The notes: generated from the sequence alone by a model not told the origin. A DNA stretch of 64,000 nucleotides from Puniceicoccaceae bacterium (GCA_028285755.1 JANQOQ010000008.1:62001-126000); one strand, 5' to 3'. Shown: positions 29,631 through 38,728, numbered from the stretch's first letter. Translations and numbers: made by a program.

Positions 29631-31157
29631 TTAATCGCGAATGTTTTGTGGGGCCCTTAAGTCTCGTGCAGAGAATATTGAGGCATCGGTGACGACTCCG
29701 TTGGCAGCATCGGGCTTCTGATTGAGAAGATTGCCTTCGGTGTCGTAAAAAGAGATGGCCATTTTGCGATCATCCAATGGGCCTGTGAAGCTCATCGTGG
29801 CAAAGTTGCGCTGGCCCACGCGATCCATTTCACCCGGAAAAATATCATGCCGGTATGGGTTGCGATCGAGATCAGGGCCGCTCCAGGAGCCGGAAGTCAA
29901 TGGAGAGCTGGTAATATCCAAAAATGTGTAAGTGCCGCCGGATCTACCTGCTGGCTTGCTCAGGGCTATATCCTTACCCCCCCTGAATGTTCGTTTGCTG
30001 ACATCTCCGTAGTGAACATCTCCCGATAAGAAAATAACTCCATTAATACCTTCTTCAATAATACGGGTGATCAAGTAATCCCATTCTTCTGTGTAATGGG
30101 AGTAATTATCCGTGCTTTGCAGGGCAAACATCTGATTGCCAAGGCACACAACGTTAAAATTTACGGGATAGCTGCGCCTGTGCTGACCCTGTCCATCCCG
30201 GTATTTCATCGAATCCACCAACCAGTCAACTTGTTCTCTACCCAAGAGTGAACGGGGTCTATCAGAACCCTCAGATGATACCTGGTTCGGTGTTCGGTAG
30301 GTGCGATTATCGGTGATATAGAAATTTACATCCCCCCAATTAAAGAATGTGAAGATACCCGGAAGCTCAGGAAGGCCAGCGCTCGGATTACCATAGAATA
30401 ATGTAAAAGCTGCGGTAGTCTCAGCCTTGTTCCAGAAGTTCCAGCCGGCATTGTTGGGGCCGTAATCATGGTCATCCCAGGTAGCATATTGGATAATATT
30501 TGCCAGCATGGGTCGTAAATGGGGGATGGAGCGGTCATGCGTCCATCTTTGATAAATACCGGTGCGGGAAGTCCAGTCGGGTTCACGCAGATATATGTTA
30601 TCGCCGAGCCAAATAAAGATATCCGGGTCTACCTCGTAAATGCTTTCAAAAATTTCGTAACCTGCTCCATAAGGCCGGGAGCTACTCTCGCGATTATACC
30701 CGTCCTGATTAATATAGGCACAACTACCGAAGCCGACTGAGAAATCAAATATCTGGTGGCCGTCTTTGCGGAATCTCCAGTTTGGAGGGGTTTGAAAGGT
30801 AAGTGGAATCGCACCGGATTGCTTATATCCCCCGCGAAATTGAGGCTCTACCTGCTGGCCATCTATCCATACTTCGTAGTCGTAGTAGGTGCTAGCCTTT
30901 ACCCGATCAGCGATGCACTTGGCTACAAATGCGGTATCTTTTTGAGTAACGATGGGATCCGTTTCGAAGATGCTCTCTGGGTTTTGCTTGTCCCAATAGC
31001 GGATGACTACCTCTGCGGATTCGGTTGTCTGCACCCAGATTAGGGTTTCCGCCATTTTGCTGTAGCCGATCATGGGGCCCGATTGAAGGGTTCCCTGTGC
31101 AGGGAGATGTGCAGCAAGAAAAGATAAAAGGAGGCTAAGGCAGGTAATAGTTTTCAT
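29631..31157 (-). CDS. PhoD-like alkaline phosphatase/phosphodiesterase, secreted
   Basis: Signal peptide; GFGSCAYIN, DIFIWLGDNIYLREPDW, YATWDDHDYGPNNAG, VIFLSGDVHYGDVSK. Confidence 0.9.
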   Translation of the reverse strand: MKTITCLSLLLSFLAAHLPAQGTLQSGPMIGYSKMAETLIWVQTTESAEVVIRYWDKQNPESIFETDPIVTQKDTAFVAKCIADRVKASTYYDYEVWIDGQQVEPQFRGGYKQSGAIPLTFQTPPNWRFRKDGHQIFDFSVGFGSCAYINQDGYNRESSSRPYGAGYEIFESIYEVDPDIFIWLGDNIYLREPDWTSRTGIYQRWTHDRSIPHLRPMLANIIQYATWDDHDYGPNNAGWNFWNKAETTAAFTLFYGNPSAGLPELPGIFTFFNWGDVNFYITDNRTYRTPNQVSSEGSDRPRSLLGREQVDWLVDSMKYRDGQGQHRRSYPVNFNVVCLGNQMFALQSTDNYSHYTEEWDYLITRIIEEGINGVIFLSGDVHYGDVSKRTFRGGKDIALSKPAGRSGGTYTFLDITSSPLTSGSWSGPDLDRNPYRHDIFPGEMDRVGQRNFATMSFTGPLDDRKMAISFYDTEGNLLNQKPDAANGVVTDASIFSARDLRAPQNIRD

Positions 31158-31222
31158 TTAAGTTTTGTTTTCGATATCCCGTTTTAAGTCAATCGCAGCT
31201 TATTGTGTTTCAATTTTGTAAC

Positions 31223-31438
31223 TCATTCGTTGGGTGATGATTTTTCAGCACCATCGTGAGGGGTTACGATATCGACGCCCGTTTCGACGACTTCGCCGGT
31301 TACATCGACACCGGTTTTGATGACAGTACTAGTGACTTCGCCGACTGTACTGATTACGATACATCCGCTGGTAAGGACGGATATGAATAACACCAAAATG
31401 AAGGCGAATAGAGTCTTGCGTAGATAAAAATTTTTAAT
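31223..31438 (-). CDS. Putative small lipoprotein (non-canonical ATT start if real)
   Basis: Own translation: IKNFYLRKTLFAFILVLFISVLTSGCIVISTVGEVTSTVIKTGVDVTGEVVETGVDIVTPHDGAEKSSPNE*; lipobox LTSGC; no in-frame ATG/GTG/TTG upstream of the signal peptide. Confidence 0.4.
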   Translation of the reverse strand: MKNFYLRKTLFAFILVLFISVLTSGCIVISTVGEVTSTVIKTGVDVTGEVVETGVDIVTPHDGAEKSSPNE

Positions 31439-31486
31439 GCGGTCATTTGAATTGGCGCTTCGCTATAAATCAATTTTAAAGAGCCT

Positions 31487-31912
31487 ATGAACGACGAAAT
31501 TCCTCACTATCAGGTGGTTTGTGCGATTATTTATCATTCTGAGGATAGGGATCAGGTATTGGTTGCACAGCGAGGTTCGGATGATCGTTACTTAGCAGAT
31601 AAATATGAATTCCCGGGAGGTAAGATCGAGAGTGGTGAATCGCCGCAACAAGCAATAGTACGGGAGATTGAAGAAGAATTATCGATGGTTGTTGTGCCCG
31701 AATCGCATTTAGAGCCTGTCGATTGGGACTATAAAACCTTCAGCATCACCTTAATCCCCATCATCTGCAGGTCAGAAGATCAAAAATTTAATGCCAACGA
31801 ACATGCAAAGGTTCATTGGCATTCTGTTGCTGACCTGATGCATCTGGACTGGGCTCCTGCTGATGTGCCTATTGTAGTGGCATTGATCAAGCGAAGCCAG
31901 CCAAAGATTTAG
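31487..31912 (+). CDS. mutT: Nudix hydrolase, MutT-like
   Basis: Nudix box GGKIESGESPQQAIVREIEEELSM. Confidence 0.93.
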   Translation: MNDEIPHYQVVCAIIYHSEDRDQVLVAQRGSDDRYLADKYEFPGGKIESGESPQQAIVREIEEELSMVVVPESHLEPVDWDYKTFSITLIPIICRSEDQKFNANEHAKVHWHSVADLMHLDWAPADVPIVVALIKRSQPKI

Positions 31913-31917
31913 GAGAG

Positions 31918-32523
31918 TTACTCCATGCCCAGCTTCCTGAGCTTGGGTGCAATGACTACCCGGCAATAGGGATAGTTGCGATTGTTCGCATAAAAGTCCT
32001 GATGGTAGTCCTCGGCCTCGTAGAATGTAGAGGCTTCGGTGACTTCGGTTACGATGGGATCTCTGAAATCGGGTTGCGCCGCATCCTTGGACTTGAAGGC
32101 AATTTCCTTCTGTGCTTCATCATGATAGAAAATCACCGAACGATACTGAGGACCCACATCCGCTCCCTGGCGGTTCAGTGTTGTGGGGTCATGGGCTTGC
32201 CAAAAAAGATCAAGCACTTCCTCATAAGAGATAACGGATGCGTCATACTCGATCTGAATAACTTCGGCATGCCCGGTTTTACCGGTTGTTATTTGTTTAT
32301 AAGTCGGGTTTTTAACAGTTCCTCCCATGTAGCCTGAGACGACGGATTTAACGCCTTCCATGTTTTCATAGACTGCCTCGGTGCACCAAAAGCACCCTCC
32401 CCCTAAAGTTGCGATTTCAGTTTTCATTTTCGATTCTTTTGCAGTTAAATTGAATGCTGCAAATGTCAAACCCGTCACTGCGAGTGCATGTTTAATTTGA
32501 TTACTTCTCCACATACCCATCAT
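31918..32523 (-). CDS. msrA: Peptide-methionine (S)-S-oxide reductase
   Basis: TLGGGCFWCTEAVYENMEGVKSVVSGYMGG, HAEVIQIEYD, AEDYHQDF. Confidence 0.96.
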   Translation of the reverse strand: MMGMWRSNQIKHALAVTGLTFAAFNLTAKESKMKTEIATLGGGCFWCTEAVYENMEGVKSVVSGYMGGTVKNPTYKQITTGKTGHAEVIQIEYDASVISYEEVLDLFWQAHDPTTLNRQGADVGPQYRSVIFYHDEAQKEIAFKSKDAAQPDFRDPIVTEVTEASTFYEAEDYHQDFYANNRNYPYCRVVIAPKLRKLGME

Positions 32524-32554
32524 AACGTATGACGGAGTCTATTGAATGCCTGAA

Positions 32555-33451
32555 TTAGGCAACGAGGGCTTCAGATGCGTTGTCGAGAAAACGCAGGCCG
32601 GGTTCGATATGTTGGCGGTTTTCGAGGCTGCTTACATTTTGGAGTTGGATCACTTTACGCTCGCGGTATGGTTTATCATCCCATTTGCGTTTGAGCTTGG
32701 TGACCTTGAATGGGTAGAGAATCAAATTGGTGATTTCCCGATTAATATCGTAGGGAATTAAGAGGGGGTGACCGGCAATGATGCCCTCGACCCCGGCTTC
32801 TTCATAAGCTTCCATCGCAGCGACTTCCTGGGAAGTCATGTCTGGTTCGGGTTGTCCTTTTGGAAAAATGAGGCGTTCTTTGCGCTTATTAGTAACTAAT
32901 ACCACCTGAAGATCCTGGGAGTCCTTGATGTAAGGGATGGCGCCGATAGCCCGGTTGGGTTGGTCCGACTCTGCGGATGTCGGGATATCGGGCAGATGAA
33001 AGCTGCTGGTGGCCAGATTACGCTCTGAAAATCGGGAATCGTAGGTGATTTCGAGGCCAAACCAAACCGGGGGTCTATAGCGATAGGCTTCTACGATGTT
33101 ATCAAATTCGAGGGTAACGGTATAAAGGCCGAGTAAGTGCCCCCGGTAGGTCTCCAGCGTCAGCATGGGTTCACCTTTGAGCGACATTTCATAGCGGGTG
33201 CTGTCAATACAGCTATTTTCTACTGCGTCCCATTGCTTTAAAAAATCACTTTCTTTCAGTTTGAGTGTGTGATCGACCGGGTGGGAGTGGGTATTCTTTT
33301 TGAGAGTCTGGGTATATTGCTTGCCGTCTTGCTTTAGTTTAAGTTCAAGACCCTTGGAACAGGCAATGTATCCTGTGCGGTGCTCGGATCGCTTCGAAAT
33401 TCGATAATCCTGGGGAAAACTGTCGATTAAGAATTTGCGGTAAGCTTTCAT
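32555..33451 (-). CDS. CYTH-Nudix fusion protein
   Basis: N-terminus resembles CYTH (YRKFLIDSFP...RTGYIAC...LELKLKQDGKQYTQTLKK; LGLYTVTLEFDNIVEAYRYRPPVWFGLEITYDSRFSERNLA); C-terminus DIPP-type Nudix (RLIFPKGQPEPDMTSQEVAAMEAYEEAGVEG). Confidence 0.82.
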   Translation of the reverse strand: MKAYRKFLIDSFPQDYRISKRSEHRTGYIACSKGLELKLKQDGKQYTQTLKKNTHSHPVDHTLKLKESDFLKQWDAVENSCIDSTRYEMSLKGEPMLTLETYRGHLLGLYTVTLEFDNIVEAYRYRPPVWFGLEITYDSRFSERNLATSSFHLPDIPTSAESDQPNRAIGAIPYIKDSQDLQVVLVTNKRKERLIFPKGQPEPDMTSQEVAAMEAYEEAGVEGIIAGHPLLIPYDINREITNLILYPFKVTKLKRKWDDKPYRERKVIQLQNVSSLENRQHIEPGLRFLDNASEALVA

Positions 33452-33471
33452 GGGCGATGGTGTAGTTAGGG

Positions 33472-33633
33472 TTATTTTGATCGTTTCGCGAGATAGTCGA
33501 GGATGAGCTGCTCGATGAGCTTTTGAAGGCTGGTTTCTTCTTCGATGGCAGCAATTTTGAGGGCTTTGAGGGTTTTTTTATCAAGCCTAAGGGAGGTATT
33601 GGTCTTCTTTTCTTTTTCTTTCTTTTTTGCCAT
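33472..33633 (-). CDS. Ribbon-helix-helix (CopG/RHH_1-like) DNA-binding protein, 53 aa
   Basis: Own translation: MAKKKEKEKKTNTSLRLDKKTLKALKIAAIEEETSLQKLIEQLILDYLAKRSK*; below the ORF-track length cutoff. Confidence 0.8.
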   Translation of the reverse strand: MAKKKEKEKKTNTSLRLDKKTLKALKIAAIEEETSLQKLIEQLILDYLAKRSK

Positions 33634-33635
33634 CT

Positions 33636-33678
33636 TGATGTACTGACGTCACTTTTGATTAATGATGTACTGACGTCA
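33636..33678 (-). promoter_or_regulatory. Two 16-bp direct repeats (TGACGTCAGTACATCA on minus strand), putative operator of the RHH gene
   Basis: Identical copies at 33636-33651 and 33663-33678, 27-bp period, each with palindrome TGACGTCA, ending 2 nt before the RHH ATG. Confidence 0.7.
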
Positions 33679-33704
33679 ATATTTAAATCTTTAATAAACA
33701 AAAA

Positions 33705-33726
33705 ACCCCGACTAATGGGCCGGGGT
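33705..33726 (-). terminator. Intrinsic terminator of the SPFH gene
   Basis: Minus strand ACCCCGgcccattagtCGGGGT followed by TTTTT. Confidence 0.75.
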
Positions 33727-33752
33727 CGTGAAAATAGAGGTCTATTTTGGTT

Positions 33753-34679
33753 TTATCGATTAAAGGCTTCTCCGAGATTCATGAGAGGTAGCGGCGCACT
33801 GCTGGTACCGTCCATGAAATAAAGCTTGGAAGCAGGGTCCTGAGAAATCGCTTTCAGAGCTTCCAGTGCCTGAATCTGAATATAGGCGGGATTGCCCGCT
33901 ATGGCTTCGTTGAGTTTTTCGATTTCGTAAGCCTGTGCATCGGCGATTAACCTACGGCGTTCTGCCTCTTGTTCGGCGGCTTCACGCTGGGCTTCAGCGG
34001 CGGCAATGAGCTGTTGTTGCTCAGTACGGAAGCGCTCAAGCTCGGCTTTTTGCTTTTCTACTTCCTGCTCACGTTCTTTTTTGGCTTCGATAGCCTGCAT
34101 AATAAATGGCGGAAGCTGGATGTGACGAATCAATACAGCCTGTACTTCGATACCCTTAGGCTGCAGATAATCGCTAAGGCCCGCCAGAAGATTGGTTTGT
34201 AGGCGTTCCTGGGTGGTTTCCAGGAAGAAGTCTTCGGCGCGCACGATGGATTTGCCCTGCTCACGCATGAGTGAACGCACTTTTGGGACGAGGTGTACTT
34301 GTACGCCACGTTCAAAGGTGCCGGTGTTTCGCAGGATTTCCGGAGCCATATCGCCAATGAGGCGAAACTGCACACTCACATCGATCATGGTCTGCAATTG
34401 GTCTTGAGAGGGAACACTGGCCGTTTCCGAGTGCGAATACTGACGAACGTCGAAGAATGTCCAGTTATAAAGCGGGTTTACCGGGAAATGAAGGCCTTCA
34501 GAAAAAGAATTTTCCTGAACGCTACCGAAGAGTGTTGCGACCCCCCGGTGACCGGCTGGTACGGATACAAAGGTTTTAAAACCTACGAATAGGATAGCGG
34601 CAGCGACAATGATGACGACTATCAATGGGATGGGTGACTTTTGCCCGCTGGAAAAGTTAACTTGTTGTGATGATGACAT
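33753..34679 (-). CDS. SPFH/prohibitin family protein (HflC-like)
   Basis: TM anchor then FVSVPAGHRGVATLFGSVQENSFSEGLHFPVNPLYN, coiled coil REQEVEKQKAELERFRTEQQQLIAAAEAQREAAEQEAERRRLIADAQA. Confidence 0.92.
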   Translation of the reverse strand: MSSSQQVNFSSGQKSPIPLIVVIIVAAAILFVGFKTFVSVPAGHRGVATLFGSVQENSFSEGLHFPVNPLYNWTFFDVRQYSHSETASVPSQDQLQTMIDVSVQFRLIGDMAPEILRNTGTFERGVQVHLVPKVRSLMREQGKSIVRAEDFFLETTQERLQTNLLAGLSDYLQPKGIEVQAVLIRHIQLPPFIMQAIEAKKEREQEVEKQKAELERFRTEQQQLIAAAEAQREAAEQEAERRRLIADAQAYEIEKLNEAIAGNPAYIQIQALEALKAISQDPASKLYFMDGTSSAPLPLMNLGEAFNR

Positions 34680-34727
34680 AATAATTAGTTAGTTAAATCT
34701 AATTACTATACAGTTCAATCCTATCGA

Positions 34728-36053
34728 TTATTCAAATCTTTCGGGACGTTTATAGCTATCGATGACTTTTTGTAGCATTTTGCGGGCGTCCGAGGCTTCT
34801 GCATCCAAATCTTCTTTGGCTATGGAGTTTTCTTCAAAAAGATCGTTTTCAATGTCATAGAATTCTCCATTTCGATAAAGTTTATAGCGTTGATTGCGGG
34901 CAAATACGCGTGCGTTTGCATCCTCCCCATTGCGGTTGTACCAGGAATAAATCCAATCTCTGGGAGTATAAGTCAGGTCCAGTAAATGGCGGTAGAAGCT
35001 GCGGCCATCGATATCGAGCTTTGCCGGCACCTTGCCCCCTGCTGCGTCGACAATCGTTGGCAGGAAATCGGTAGTATCTACCAAATCGTGACTTACTCTG
35101 CCGGCATCAATCGCTTGCGGCCAATTGACGATCAATGGAACGTGGGTGCCCATGTTATTGGATTCGCCTTTCAGTCCGGGGTAGTCGATGCCGTTCCAGC
35201 GACTCACGATGGGCTCATCGGTGCCATTATCCCCGGTAAACATAATCAGAGTATTTTCACGTAGCCCCAGCTCTTCCAACTTTGTGACCAGGTGACCGAT
35301 CATCTTATCAGTATATTCCATCATTTCGGCGAAATACTTCGGTTCACCCTTATACGTTTCCGAACCCGGGTCGGTAGGATCCCAATCTGCGGAGTCCGGT
35401 GTTGGGACAAATGGGCAGTGAATCAAAATCATCGGGTAGTAGACGAAAAAGGGCTGATCCTGCTTTCGCTCCATAAAGTCATTGATGAAATCCACAATTA
35501 AGTCTGATGAGAACTCACCATTGTTGTATTTGATATCCTCTCCATTGAGGGTCATGAGCGGATTGGAATATCGGGTATCCCGGCCTTCGCTATCCTGGCG
35601 TCTGTGGCGGTGTTGCCAGAGGAAGGACTCGTCAAAACCGAAGTGTTGAGGAGCATCCACTTCCTGGCCCAGCTGCCACTTACCGGCGATCGCGGTTGCG
35701 TAGCCTAAATCCTTCAACAGGTGGGCAAAGGTCGTTTCCGACCGTGGTAAGATGCCAAAGACTTCGTAGTTACGAATGTTATAAATACCAGTCATAATCT
35801 GCACGCGGGTCGGGGTGCAGAGGGGCTGAGCGTAACAGTGGGTGAAATTTAATCCCGTGTCAGCGAGGCTATCCAAATTCGGTGTTTTATAGGGGCCGCC
35901 ATTTGCACCGATGGTCTCGTAACCGAGATCATCCGCCATGATGAGTATGATATTGGGGCGCTCGTTTTGCCGTGCAAAGAGGGCCGAAGTAGCAACCCAA
36001 AATAAGGTGATTACCAACGATATCCTATTTGAGCGAGTTCTGGTTAGATTCAT
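34728..36053 (-). CDS. Type I sulfatase, secreted
   Basis: NIILIMADDLGYETIGANGG, formylglycine motif CTPTR in AQPLCTPTRVQIMTG, MFTGDNGTDEPI. Confidence 0.95.
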   Translation of the reverse strand: MNLTRTRSNRISLVITLFWVATSALFARQNERPNIILIMADDLGYETIGANGGPYKTPNLDSLADTGLNFTHCYAQPLCTPTRVQIMTGIYNIRNYEVFGILPRSETTFAHLLKDLGYATAIAGKWQLGQEVDAPQHFGFDESFLWQHRHRRQDSEGRDTRYSNPLMTLNGEDIKYNNGEFSSDLIVDFINDFMERKQDQPFFVYYPMILIHCPFVPTPDSADWDPTDPGSETYKGEPKYFAEMMEYTDKMIGHLVTKLEELGLRENTLIMFTGDNGTDEPIVSRWNGIDYPGLKGESNNMGTHVPLIVNWPQAIDAGRVSHDLVDTTDFLPTIVDAAGGKVPAKLDIDGRSFYRHLLDLTYTPRDWIYSWYNRNGEDANARVFARNQRYKLYRNGEFYDIENDLFEENSIAKEDLDAEASDARKMLQKVIDSYKRPERFE

Positions 36054-36465
36054 ATAATTCGATGACGGTAGGTTTGATTAGGTGTAGGATGGTGAAGACA
36101 CCCAATAGGGTACCAAGCGGCATGTTGAGGGTATTGATTGCAGCGATCACAATGCAGAACATGCGGTTTTTGGTCTTTTGCAAGTAATAGGCGGTTAAAA
36201 AGTTTGCGACTGTTCCGCTTATGAAGAGTAGGGCGGAGATCCCGTAAAAAACCATAAAAAATGTAAAAATGATATCGGGCGGGGGTTCTTCATTACTGTT
36301 TTCCCACATTTCTGGAGCGATTATGAATGTATTAACGACTAAAAAATGAACCGCTAAGAATATTATACCCAATACGCCGAAAGCTGCATAGATATAGTGT
36401 AGGATTGAGAACAACTTCAGGTTTTCCTGATCCCGGTTAGTGGAAGGTTGACTGTTGTCTGACAT
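36025..36465 (-). CDS. Hypothetical 4-TM membrane protein
   Basis: 146-aa ORF with four hydrophobic segments; overlaps sulfatase start by 29 bp. Confidence 0.7.
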   Translation of the reverse strand: MSDNSQPSTNRDQENLKLFSILHYIYAAFGVLGIIFLAVHFLVVNTFIIAPEMWENSNEEPPPDIIFTFFMVFYGISALLFISGTVANFLTAYYLQKTKNRMFCIVIAAINTLNMPLGTLLGVFTILHLIKPTVIELYESNQNSLK

Positions 36466-36558
36466 AATTGAGCAGGGCTAGTAGATTTGCGTATAAGAAG
36501 TTTGATTTAATTTTTCTGGGTAACCAGTCTGATATTCTTAAATCTTTTTAAGTTAATC

Positions 36559-36867
36559 TCAGATCAACTTTCTCAAATCGTCCGTAGACCCTTGATCCAG
36601 CTTGTAGCTGATCGTAACGCTAACGGTATCGCCCGGTTCCTTTTTTTTGCGAATTTTCTTCGGGACGGGGAGGTAGCTCCTGCCTGTTTTCTCACGCCAG
36701 ACGGACGTATCCCATGGTTTGCCGTCCACGGTCGCTGAGACGGGGGTACGTCCCCAGGCGAGCGTTTGGGTGGGGCGAAATTCTTCGGGCACTTCCACAA
36801 ATATCCACGCACCGTCGACATTCGCCTTGAGTAGCTCGGCTTCGAATTGGTGGGTGGGATTGGGCAT
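36559..36867 (-). CDS. DUF1905 family protein
   Basis: HQFEAELLKANVDGAWIFVEVPEEF ... WREKTGRSYLPVPKKIRKKKEPGDTVSVTI; start chosen at MPNPTHQ. Confidence 0.8.
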   Translation of the reverse strand: MPNPTHQFEAELLKANVDGAWIFVEVPEEFRPTQTLAWGRTPVSATVDGKPWDTSVWREKTGRSYLPVPKKIRKKKEPGDTVSVTISYKLDQGSTDDLRKLI

Positions 36868-36868
36868 C

Positions 36869-37672
36869 TTAGAGAGGATTACCCGTATCGAGAAATTCCC
36901 AGGAGAGTCCGAAGTGATCTGCGACCTTTTCTGCGAGCGCTTGTACTGCAAAGACTTCTGTAGCGTAGTGGCCGCAGAGGTAAAGATTGATGCCGAGCTC
37001 CTGGGCCATATTAAAGTGATGTTCCGAGCATTCGCCGGTGATCAGGGTATCGATGCCGCTTGCGGGTAATTCGAGGATCATGCTGCCGCCCCCGCCCGTC
37101 ATAATGCCGATACGTTTAGGTTGAGCCGGGCCGAATTCGATAGCTGTGACATTCTGAAATTGAGATCTTAGACGCTCCGCTAAATCTTCTCTTGATGGGC
37201 TATCCTCTGAATAGCAACCCACCGGTACCCCTTCGAAATCTCCAAACTGACCATGAGTGGTGATCCCTACCGCTTTTGCCAGCAATGCATTATTGCCAAT
37301 CTCCGGATGTCTGTCCAATGGAAGATGGTTACTGTAGAGTGCGATGTTATGGTCGAAGAGACTCTTGAGCTTTTGATAGTTGATTCCGGTGACTGGTGCA
37401 ATCGGCCCCCAAAAGAGCCCGTGGTGTACGATCAGGTAATCTATCTCACGTTCGGTGGCCATCTGAAAGGGGACTAGCCCGGCGTCCACGGCCGCTCCGA
37501 TTTTGCGGATTTCCCCTGTATTTTCCACCTGCAAGCCGTTATAGGCTCCGGGATAGTCGTTGATGGAGTGAATGTCAGATACGGAATTGCAGTATTCGGT
37601 GATTTCTTGGCAGCTGGGCATAGCGTTTAGTATCGGAAAATGTTGTAAATCAGAATTTTGCCAGTTACGCAT
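36869..37672 (-). CDS. Nif3-like dinuclear metal-center protein
   Basis: YNGLQVENTGEIRKIGAAVDAGLVPFQMATEREIDYLIVHHGLFWGP, ALYSNHLPLDRHPEIGNNALLA, DTLITGECSEHHFNMAQELGINLYLCGHYATE. Confidence 0.93.
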   Translation of the reverse strand: MRNWQNSDLQHFPILNAMPSCQEITEYCNSVSDIHSINDYPGAYNGLQVENTGEIRKIGAAVDAGLVPFQMATEREIDYLIVHHGLFWGPIAPVTGINYQKLKSLFDHNIALYSNHLPLDRHPEIGNNALLAKAVGITTHGQFGDFEGVPVGCYSEDSPSREDLAERLRSQFQNVTAIEFGPAQPKRIGIMTGGGGSMILELPASGIDTLITGECSEHHFNMAQELGINLYLCGHYATEVFAVQALAEKVADHFGLSWEFLDTGNPL

Positions 37673-37696
37673 AATGAACGTTAATCAGCAACTATT

Positions 37697-38725
37697 TTGA
37701 GTCAGATAATTGAAGATCTCTCGCGCAATGGTATCGCCTTTATTTCGGGCAAGGATCGATATTCCTACATGGCGCATTGTCTGGCGGATGGACTCAGCCA
37801 GATTGGGGTACCTGTGCTCGCGAACCGCAATTTTGCAGATTCCAAAGTCTGTGACTTTCAGTTTACTGCCAATGAACTTCCCGAGCTTCAGCGCAGTGCG
37901 CTCAAGATCGTTGATTTATGGGGTGAGCATTTTAACCAGCAGCAGATATTCCGTTATGATGCGGACCCGAAGGATACGTGGCTGCTATCCAATGCGGATG
38001 AAGCGACTACGCAGGTGATCGGCGGTGAATTCAATTTCATTTGCGCACATGAGAACCGATTTATGCAAATCGAGGGCAATCGTATTCCCTGGGCGTTTGG
38101 TCTTTCCTCGCGAATGATAGAGCACGTGGAAACTTTGAATCCGCAATTTGAGAATCGTAAGCAGTCCTTTGTCTGTAATTTTCGTCCATCGTTGAATCAA
38201 TCTTTGCGGGAATCGCTGGATTTAAGTTTTTTACCGCACCTGGAAAAAGCCTATCCGGTTGATCGATCGATCGTGGGGGCCAGCCGCTGGAATCTCGATT
38301 ACTACAGACACCTGAGTGAAAATCTGGGGTGTTTGGCTTATGGCGGGGTATTTATGCAGGATCCGATGCTGAATGAGCACCTAAGGAATATCCCTGAGCT
38401 GAATGCAGTATTCTCGCACTTTGCCTTTTCAAGATCTACGGTAGTGACGCGTTGGGATAGCTGGCGGTTCTGGGAATCGCTGCTCATGGGATGCCTTACC
38501 CTGCAGCTGAACTTTGAGAAGTATGGCTTTCTGTTACCCGAGATGCCAGCCGAAGGTGAGCACTATATTGGCATTGACCTTGAGGATACCCAGGGAACCG
38601 TGGAGCGTATTCAGGCTTTGGGGGATAGATGTCGTGATATCATGCAAACAGGGCAGAATTGGGCACTCAAAAACTACAGCCCGCGTGCAACTGCCCAACG
38701 ATTTTTGCGTTTACTCGCCCAATAA
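37697..38725 (+). CDS. Glycosyltransferase-like/hypothetical protein
   Basis: 342-aa ORF; C-terminal ...RWDSWRFWESLLMGCLTLQLNFEKYGFLLPEMP resembles glycosyltransferase C-terminal segments. Confidence 0.5.
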   Translation: MSQIIEDLSRNGIAFISGKDRYSYMAHCLADGLSQIGVPVLANRNFADSKVCDFQFTANELPELQRSALKIVDLWGEHFNQQQIFRYDADPKDTWLLSNADEATTQVIGGEFNFICAHENRFMQIEGNRIPWAFGLSSRMIEHVETLNPQFENRKQSFVCNFRPSLNQSLRESLDLSFLPHLEKAYPVDRSIVGASRWNLDYYRHLSENLGCLAYGGVFMQDPMLNEHLRNIPELNAVFSHFAFSRSTVVTRWDSWRFWESLLMGCLTLQLNFEKYGFLLPEMPAEGEHYIGIDLEDTQGTVERIQALGDRCRDIMQTGQNWALKNYSPRATAQRFLRLLAQ

Positions 38726-38728
38726 AAA

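Noticed and set aside
33523-33822. 99-aa plus-strand ORF over the RHH gene
   Set aside because: Antisense to the RHH gene, its operator and a terminator; Phe-rich low-complexity product.
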